Of a stretch of DNA of 11,669 bases, positions 6,884 to 11,669 are shown piece after piece; within the stretch, counting starts at the first letter, position 1, and every line of letters begins with the position of its first letter. Source of the stretch: Pseudomonadota bacterium. GTDB lineage: Bacteria > Pseudomonadota > Alphaproteobacteria > Rhizobiales > Xanthobacteraceae. The notes below the pieces were generated by a model. That model was given only the letters and a program-made list of their open reading frames with translations. It made no database searches and was not told the DNA's origin. The position numbers and the translations under genes were made by a program. Where the stretch lies: the NCBI GenBank assembly GCA_023423415.1, contig JAFAFP010000001.1, positions 1 through 11,669 of the forward strand, given 5' to 3'.

Positions 6884-8007
6884 CCCGAGCCGAGACCGCC
6901 GATGGTGTTAAACTCACCGACGGGCAGCGTCTCGATTGGCTCCGCCTTATCCGCAGCGAGAATGTCGGCCCTCGGACCTTTCGCGCGCTGGTGAACCGAT
7001 ATGGCGGCGCACGTGCAGCAATAGAAGCATTGCCAGATCTCGCGCGGCGCGGTGGAGCTCAGGCACCCGGGCGTATCTGTTCCATTGAGGACGCCGAACG
7101 CGAGATGGAAACCGCGCGGCGATACAATGCTGTGTTCGTTGCTTTAGGTGAGCCCGGCTACCCGGCACGACTGCGCGTGATTGAGGATGCGCCCCCCTTG
7201 ATTGCAGTTCGCGGAAATTTCGATGCGCTCAAAATGCCCGCAGTGGGGATCGTTGGGTCACGGAATGCTTCGGCCGCAGGGACGAAATTCGCGGCACAGA
7301 TGGCGCACGAACTTGGACAAGACGGCTTTGTCATTTCGTCCGGTCTCGCACGCGGCATTGACGCCGCCGCGCATCGGGCCACACTGCAGAGCGGTACCAT
7401 TGCGGTCCTCGCCGGCGGGCAGGACTGTATCTATCCCCCGGAACACAAGGAACTGCTGGACCAGATTCTAAAAAATGGGGTGGCAGTGTCCGAAATGTCA
7501 TTTGGCTGGGAGCCCCGCGCGCGCGACTTTCCACGCCGTAACCGACTAATCTCCGGGCTGTCGCTCGGCGTTCTTGTTGTCGAAGCGGCACGACGCTCGG
7601 GGTCGTTGATCACGGCACGCATGGCGCTTGAGCAAGGACGTGAAGTCTTTGCCGTACCGGGATCGCCGCTGGATCCGCGGTGCGAGGGTACGAACGGATT
7701 GTTGAAACAAGGTGCCACACTAGTCACCGAGGTGAGCGACATCATCAGTGCGCTGGCACCGATCCTCGGGCGGCCGCTTGTCCTGCCTGTCGAGGAGCCT
7801 GAGAACGGTGGCGACGACGCCCCTGAAGACGCGGCCCCCGATGAACGCCGCAGCATTCTCGGTCTCCTCGGGCCGACACCTGTCGATATCGATGACCTTA
7901 TCCGCCTATCGGGCGCGCGCCCGGCCGCTGTCCGGATGGTTCTGCTGGAATTGGAAATCGCCGGTAAGCTGGAGCGGCAAGCGGGTGGTCGCGTAGCTTT
8001 GCTGTAG
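6880..8007 (+). CDS. dprA: DNA-processing protein DprA
   Basis: A 375-residue cytoplasmic protein that binds incoming single-stranded DNA and loads RecA during natural transformation. The N-terminal part (about 15-60) resembles the SAM/helix-hairpin-helix domain. The Rossmann core (about 95-290) carries V-G-S-R-N-A-S at 125-131, S-G-L-A-R-G-I-D at 154-161, F-P-R-R-N-R-L-I-S-G-L-S at 217-228, S-G-S-L-I-T-A at 240-246 and the P-G / G-T-N-G-L-L pair at 260-275. An acidic linker (304-324) leads to a C-terminal winged-helix domain (about 325-372), as in many proteobacterial DprAs. It overlaps the plsY stop by four bases and has no Shine-Dalgarno, suggesting translational coupling. No other competence genes are present, so whether the host is transformable is unknown. 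Confidence 0.96.
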   Translation: MTRAETADGVKLTDGQRLDWLRLIRSENVGPRTFRALVNRYGGARAAIEALPDLARRGGAQAPGRICSIEDAEREMETARRYNAVFVALGEPGYPARLRVIEDAPPLIAVRGNFDALKMPAVGIVGSRNASAAGTKFAAQMAHELGQDGFVISSGLARGIDAAAHRATLQSGTIAVLAGGQDCIYPPEHKELLDQILKNGVAVSEMSFGWEPRARDFPRRNRLISGLSLGVLVVEAARRSGSLITARMALEQGREVFAVPGSPLDPRCEGTNGLLKQGATLVTEVSDIISALAPILGRPLVLPVEEPENGGDDAPEDAAPDERRSILGLLGPTPVDIDDLIRLSGARPAAVRMVLLELEIAGKLERQAGGRVALL

Positions 8008-8040
8008 CTCGGCGATGTTCTTTCCAGCGGCCATGCGAGA

Positions 8041-8244
8041 CTATTCGCGAGAAGTCTCATCGTCGGTTTTCGCTAAGATCTCCGCCTCCATTCTGGCCAT
8101 GTCCAGCAGGTAGCCGAGGGTACCAAGGCCATGTTTGCGAGCCATTGACGCGAGGTCGGCTGTCAGATCGGCAATATAGGTCGCAGCCTCAGCTTGGCCA
8201 CTTCGATTGCGAGACAGATTCCGGGTCATATGAAGGCGCTGCAC
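8041..8244 (-). CDS. Short conserved-looking hypothetical protein
   Basis: A 67-residue cytoplasmic protein. The helical middle (about 19-55) reads as A-A-T-Y-I-A-D-L followed by H-G-L-G-T-L-G-Y-L-L-D-M-A-R-M-E-A-E, a pattern I remember from small hypothetical proteins of Bradyrhizobium and relatives; its function is unknown. It is acidic at the C-terminus and basic at the N-terminus and has no signal peptide. Two starts are possible. GTG at 8242-8244 has GGA three bases upstream, and ATG at 8227-8229 would give a 62-residue product beginning M-T-R-N-L-S but has no ribosome site. It is convergent with dprA (33 bases apart) and divergent from topA (182 bases). It could regulate or bind a neighbour, but nothing in the sequence shows this. 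Confidence 0.6.
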   Translation of the reverse strand: MQRLHMTRNLSRNRSGQAEAATYIADLTADLASMARKHGLGTLGYLLDMARMEAEILAKTDDETSRE

Positions 8245-8264
8245 GATTCCAACGGGGTTGAATC
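8245..8264. repeat. Imperfect inverted repeat at the start of the small minus-strand gene
   Basis: GATTC-C-AAC at 8245-8253 pairs with GTTGAATC at 8257-8264, with one bulged C and a three-base loop. It abuts the GTG of the small gene and contains the only GGA near it. If it is in the leader it could hide the ribosome site; if transcription starts near 8258 it would act as DNA, for example as an operator. It has no useful T-run for a terminator in the minus direction. Confidence 0.3.
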
Positions 8265-8292
8265 ATATTATTAAAACTATCTAAGGTTGCAA
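8265..8292 (-). promoter_or_regulatory. Weak candidate promoter for the small minus-strand gene
   Basis: On the minus strand, TTGCAA (plus 8287-8292) and TAATAT (plus 8265-8270) are 16 bases apart, each with four of six consensus positions. This lies in the AT-rich patch 8261-8285, unlike the surrounding GC-rich DNA. Transcription would start about 14 bases before the GTG. Confidence 0.28.
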
Positions 8293-8426
8293 TCAGGCGT
8301 ATTCACGAGCGGAAATCGCAGAGCCGTCATTTGACAGAGGGGGTCGATTTACCCATGGTCCGGCCCCACTTAAGCGGCGGAATCGCTCGCAAGGTCTGAA
8401 AATCAGACTTAAGCTATTGGAAATTC
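8293..8426 (+). other. topA upstream region with a -35-like box and a leader hairpin
   Basis: A perfect TTGACA lies at 8331-8336, but no good -10 follows at 16-18 bases (the sequence there is CATGGT-like), so a promoter is only suggested. The octamer ACTTAAGC occurs twice (8368-8375 and 8407-8414). GTCTGA (8394-8399) and TCAGAC (8403-8408) form a 6-bp hairpin with an AAA loop just before the topA ribosome site (GGA at 8419-8421, five bases from the ATG). I see no small gene here. Confidence 0.3.
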
Positions 8427-11171
8427 ATGAATATCGTTGTTGTCGAGTCTCCGGCAAAGGCCAAAACCATCAATAAATACCTCGGCCCAGGCTACGAGGT
8501 TCTGGCTTCGTTCGGCCATATTCGGGATCTTCCGGCCAAGGATGGGTCGGTTGACCCGGACGCCAACTTCAAGATGATCTGGGAAGTCGATGAGCGCGCC
8601 CAGAAGCGCATCAATGACATCGCCCGCGCCGTCAAATCCGCCGACAAACTGATCCTCGCGACCGACCCGGATCGCGAAGGTGAAGCCATTTCCTGGCACG
8701 TCCTGGAGGTCCTGAAGGAAAAGAAGGCCCTCACCGACCAGGCCATCGAGCGGGTGGTATTCAATGCCATCACCAAGCAGGCCGTCAGCGAGGCGATGAA
8801 GAATCCGCGCAAGATCGACCATGCTCTGGTCGACGCCTATCTTGCACGACGCGCCCTCGACTACCTCGTCGGTTTCACCCTCTCGCCGGTGTTGTGGCGT
8901 AAATTGCCGGGCGCACGCTCGGCCGGCCGCGTGCAATCGGTGGCGTTGCGCCTCGTCTGCGACCGCGAACTCGAGATCGAAAAATTCGTTTCGCGCGAAT
9001 ACTGGTCGCTCGTTGCGACGCTCGCGACACCGCGCAACGACGTGTTTGAAGCGCGTCTTGTCGGGGCTGACGGTAGGAAGATCCAGCGCCTCGACATCGG
9101 CACCGGTCAGGAAGCCGCGGACTTCAAGAAAGCGCTCGAAACTGCGGCCTTCAAGGTCGCCTCGGTTGAAGCAAAGCCGGCTCGGCGTAATCCGCCCCCG
9201 CCCTTCACCACCTCCACCATGCAGCAGGAAGCCAGCCGTAAGCTCGGCTTTGCGCCGGCGCACACGATGCGGATCGCGCAACGGCTGTATGAAGGTATCG
9301 ACATTGGTGGCGAGACCGTCGGTCTCATTACCTATATGCGTACAGACGGCATCGACATGGCGCCGGAAGCCATCACTGGCATCCGGACGATGATCGGCAA
9401 GAACTACGGCAAGGATTATGTGCCGGACGCGCCGCGCCGCTACCAGAATAAGTCCAAGAATGCGCAGGAAGCGCACGAAGCGGTTCGACCAACCGAGGCC
9501 TCGCGCACGCCACGCGACGTTAGGAGCTCGCTCGATTCCGATCAGGCCCGGCTCTACGAACTGATCTGGAATCGCGCCGTCGCGAGTCAAATGCAGTCGG
9601 CTGAACTGGAGCGCACGACTGTCGACATCGAGGCAAAGGTCGCCGACCGTCTGCTTGAGCTTCGCGCCACCGGCCAGGTGATCAAGTTCGATGGCTTCCT
9701 GACGTTGTATCAGGAAGGACAAGACGATGAGACCGACGACGAGGAAGGAAAGCGCCTTCCTTCGATGTCGCAAGGCGAGCCGCTGAAGAAGGAATCGATC
9801 AGCGCTACTCAGCATTTCACCGAACCGCCGCCGCGCTTCACCGAAGCCTCGCTGGTCAAGCGTATGGAAGAGCTCGGTATTGGGCGGCCTTCGACCTATG
9901 CATCGATCCTCGCCGTGTTGAAGGATCGTGGGTATACGCGTCTCGACAAAAAACGACTGATCCCCGAAGACAAGGGACGACTTGTCGTCGCGTTCCTGGA
10001 AAGCTTCTTTCAGAAATACGTTGAATACGATTTCACGGCATCGCTCGAAGAGCAACTCGATCGCGTCTCGAACAACGAGATCGAATGGCACCAGTTGCTG
10101 CGTGATTTCTGGGACGACTTCATCGCTGCCGTCGGCGAGATCAAGGATCTGCGTATCACGCAGGTGCTAGACGCTCTCAACGAGTTGCTTGGACCGCACG
10201 TTTTTCCGAAACGCGAGGACGGTGGCGAACCGCGCCAGTGCCCGACTTGCGGCGAAGGACAGCTTTCTTTGAAAGTCGGCCGCTTCGGCGCCTTCGTCGG
10301 ATGCTCGCGCTATCCGGAATGCCGCTACACGCGACAACTTGCACCAAGTGCCGGCGGCGGTGACAGCGCAACACGCATCCTCGGTCAGGATCCCGAGACG
10401 TGTCTTGAAGTATCGCTGCGCGGCGGCCGTTTTGGTCCCTATGTGCAGCTTGGCGAGGGCACCAAGGAAGAAAAACCGAAGCGATCCGGTTTGCCGAAGG
10501 GCATGGCGCCGGACGATGTCGATCTGGAAAAGGCGCTCGGTCTCCTATCCCTGCCGCGCGATGTCGGAAAAGATCCGGAAACCGGCGAGATGATTACAGC
10601 CGGCATCGGTCGCTTCGGATCGTTCGTAAAGCTTGGCAAGACATACGCGAATCTTGAACCCGGCGACGACGTGCTCAATGTTGGTCTCAATCGTGCGGTC
10701 GCGCTCATCGCCGACAAGAAATTGAATCCCGGCAAAAGTCGGCGCTTCGGTGCCGATCCGGGCCGATCGATTGGCGATCATCCGGACAAGGGCGGACCGA
10801 TCATCGTCAAGAACGGGCGTTATGGCGCTTACGTCAGCCATGACGGTGTCAATGCCACCCTGCCCGCCGACAAGACGCCGGACAATATCACGCTCGAGGA
10901 AGCGGTCGGGCTGATCGATGCGCGCATCGCCGCCGGCGGCGGCAAGAAGAAAAAGGCCGCGCCGAAAGGCGCTGCCAAGGGTGCTGCGGGCAAGCCGACG
11001 ACAAAAGCCAAGAAATCATCCAAGACTGCGAAGGCGGACGAGGACACGGCGAAGTCGAAGCCGACGGCGAGAAAGGCAACCACAAAGTCTGCCAGCTCGG
11101 CTGTGAAGGCGAAGTCAGCGTCGCGCAAGCCCGTCGAAAAATCCGAACCCAAACGTAAGGTCGCGCATTAA
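8427..11171 (+). CDS. topA: DNA topoisomerase I (type IA)
   Basis: A 914-residue type IA enzyme that relaxes negative supercoils through a 5'-phosphotyrosine. The Toprim domain has Glu7 and T-D-P-D-R-E-G-E-A at 79-87 (Asp80, Asp82, Glu84). S-A-G-R-V-Q-S-V-A-L is at 165-174, and the active-site motif I-T-Y-M-R-T-D at 301-307 places the nucleophile at Tyr303. One complete C4 zinc ribbon follows (Cys605, 608, 626, 632). The motif G-R-(F/Y)-G-x-(F/Y)-V occurs four times (618, 667, 728, 797), and only the first is linked to cysteines; this fits the topoisomerase C-terminal repeat type. Residues 839-914 are a Lys/Ala/Ser/Thr-rich, histone H1-like tail probably contacting DNA. The ribosome site is GGA at 8419. 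Only 39 bases separate it from rnr, with no terminator, so the two may be co-transcribed. Confidence 0.98.
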   Translation: MNIVVVESPAKAKTINKYLGPGYEVLASFGHIRDLPAKDGSVDPDANFKMIWEVDERAQKRINDIARAVKSADKLILATDPDREGEAISWHVLEVLKEKKALTDQAIERVVFNAITKQAVSEAMKNPRKIDHALVDAYLARRALDYLVGFTLSPVLWRKLPGARSAGRVQSVALRLVCDRELEIEKFVSREYWSLVATLATPRNDVFEARLVGADGRKIQRLDIGTGQEAADFKKALETAAFKVASVEAKPARRNPPPPFTTSTMQQEASRKLGFAPAHTMRIAQRLYEGIDIGGETVGLITYMRTDGIDMAPEAITGIRTMIGKNYGKDYVPDAPRRYQNKSKNAQEAHEAVRPTEASRTPRDVRSSLDSDQARLYELIWNRAVASQMQSAELERTTVDIEAKVADRLLELRATGQVIKFDGFLTLYQEGQDDETDDEEGKRLPSMSQGEPLKKESISATQHFTEPPPRFTEASLVKRMEELGIGRPSTYASILAVLKDRGYTRLDKKRLIPEDKGRLVVAFLESFFQKYVEYDFTASLEEQLDRVSNNEIEWHQLLRDFWDDFIAAVGEIKDLRITQVLDALNELLGPHVFPKREDGGEPRQCPTCGEGQLSLKVGRFGAFVGCSRYPECRYTRQLAPSAGGGDSATRILGQDPETCLEVSLRGGRFGPYVQLGEGTKEEKPKRSGLPKGMAPDDVDLEKALGLLSLPRDVGKDPETGEMITAGIGRFGSFVKLGKTYANLEPGDDVLNVGLNRAVALIADKKLNPGKSRRFGADPGRSIGDHPDKGGPIIVKNGRYGAYVSHDGVNATLPADKTPDNITLEEAVGLIDARIAAGGGKKKKAAPKGAAKGAAGKPTTKAKKSSKTAKADEDTAKSKPTARKATTKSASSAVKAKSASRKPVEKSEPKRKVAH

Positions 11172-11210
11172 GCTGCGCTGTTGAATGCGCAACTGACCTG
11201 AAAGGCAATC

Positions 11211-11669
11211 TTGGCTCGTCCAAAACCAAAGCAGGCGTTTGGCTTTCCGAGCCGGGAGCGATTGCTCGCCTTCATCAAGGACAATCCCGGCAAAGCCAGC
11301 ACGCGCGAGATTGCGAAAGCGTTCGGACTGAAGAATGCAGATCGTGCAGAACTGAAGAGAATCCTGCGTGAGCTGGCGGATACCGGTACCGTCGAGAGGC
11401 GGCGCAAGACGCTGCACAAGCCGGGCAGCCTGCCTTCGGTCACGCTCGCCGATATCACGGGCCGCGATCGCGACGGCGATTTGCTAGCGATTCCAACGGA
11501 GTGGGACGAGGAAGCGCATGGCGAGGCGCCCAAGATCCGCATCGCCACACCGCGCCGCGCCAAGCCCGGCGAAGCCGCCGGCATCGGCGACCGCGCGCTG
11601 GTAAGGGTCGAAGAACTGCGCGAGCCCGAGCAGGAGGTGCGTTACTCGGGCCGCGTCATCAAGATCCTC
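11211..11669 (+). CDS. rnr: Ribonuclease R, N-terminal part, cut by the window end
   Basis: The frame runs open to the last base, giving the first 153 residues of what should be a protein of about 750-800. RNase R is a 3'-to-5' exoribonuclease that degrades structured RNA, rRNA fragments and, with SmpB/tmRNA, defective mRNAs. Residues 12-65 (F-P-S-R-E, T-R-E-I-A-K-A-F-G-L, L-K-R-I-L-R-E-L) form the N-terminal winged-helix domain. From about 76, T-L-A-D-I-T-G-R-D-R-D-G-D-L begins the first cold-shock/OB domain. The catalytic RNB domain is outside the window. The start is TTG 11211: an in-frame TGA lies at 11199-11201, no other start falls in between, and AAAGG sits five bases upstream. It follows topA by 39 bases. 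Confidence 0.93.
   Translation, partial: MARPKPKQAFGFPSRERLLAFIKDNPGKASTREIAKAFGLKNADRAELKRILRELADTGTVERRRKTLHKPGSLPSVTLADITGRDRDGDLLAIPTEWDEEAHGEAPKIRIATPRRAKPGEAAGIGDRALVRVEELREPEQEVRYSGRVIKIL

Noticed and set aside
8409..10091. 560-codon open frame on the minus strand opposite topA
   Set aside because: It lies wholly within the conserved catalytic part of topA. The protein has no recognisable domain and looks like the usual antisense shadow in GC-rich DNA.
10926..11168. Lys/Ala-rich end of topA as a tandem DNA repeat or a foreign insert
   Set aside because: It is in frame, has no exact DNA repeat unit, and basic low-complexity tails are common in TopA of this group.
11172..11210. Terminator between topA and rnr
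   Set aside because: Only short GTTG/CAAC pairing is present without a T-run, and the gap is just 39 bases.

Overview
The window is a compact stretch (about 60% G+C by eye) of chromosome from an alphaproteobacterium. It is most likely one of the Hyphomicrobiales close to Bradyrhizobium, Rhodopseudomonas or Afipia. This is inferred from the protein sequences, the short secreted Gly/Tyr-rich proteins, and the run ruvX ... pyrB-pyrC-plsY-dprA / topA-rnr, which I remember from that group but cannot check here. The region is mostly housekeeping. I see no phage, insertion sequence, CRISPR array or RNA gene, and no stretch over 300 bases without a gene.

Layout. Positions 1-339 (+) are the end of a small exported or membrane-anchored protein of unknown function. 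Convergent to it, 354-1139 (-) encodes a CPBP-family intramembrane protease. A 119-bp divergent gap with an 8-bp inverted repeat leads to ruvX (1259-1747, +). A 30-bp perfect palindromic terminator overlaps the end of ruvX and also serves the convergent secreted Gly/Tyr-rich protein (1776-2135, -). Upstream of that, on the same strand, is an AidB-like acyl-CoA dehydrogenase (2222-3832, -).

Divergent from aidB runs a tight operon on the + strand: pyrB (3957-4910), pyrC-like (4907-6223, 4-base overlap), plsY (6257-6883) and dprA (6880-8007, 4-base overlap). A short conserved-looking reading frame (8041-8244, -) sits convergent to dprA. Then come topA (8427-11171) and the 5' part of rnr (11211 to the window end).

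How the genes work together. PyrB catalyses the committed step of pyrimidine synthesis. The pyrC product beside it has lost three of the expected metal-binding histidines, so it is probably a non-catalytic partner of PyrB, like PyrC' (PyrX) of Pseudomonas, and not a working dihydroorotase. PlsY starts phospholipid synthesis. DprA, RuvX, TopA and AidB all act on or near DNA. RuvX and RNase R both touch RNA processing. The most useful observations are the catalytically crippled PyrC, a probable leaderless pyrB promoter, the terminator whose loop holds the ruvX stop codon, and the four-repeat C-terminal region of TopA with only one zinc site. I found no convincing evidence of a wholly undescribed system.
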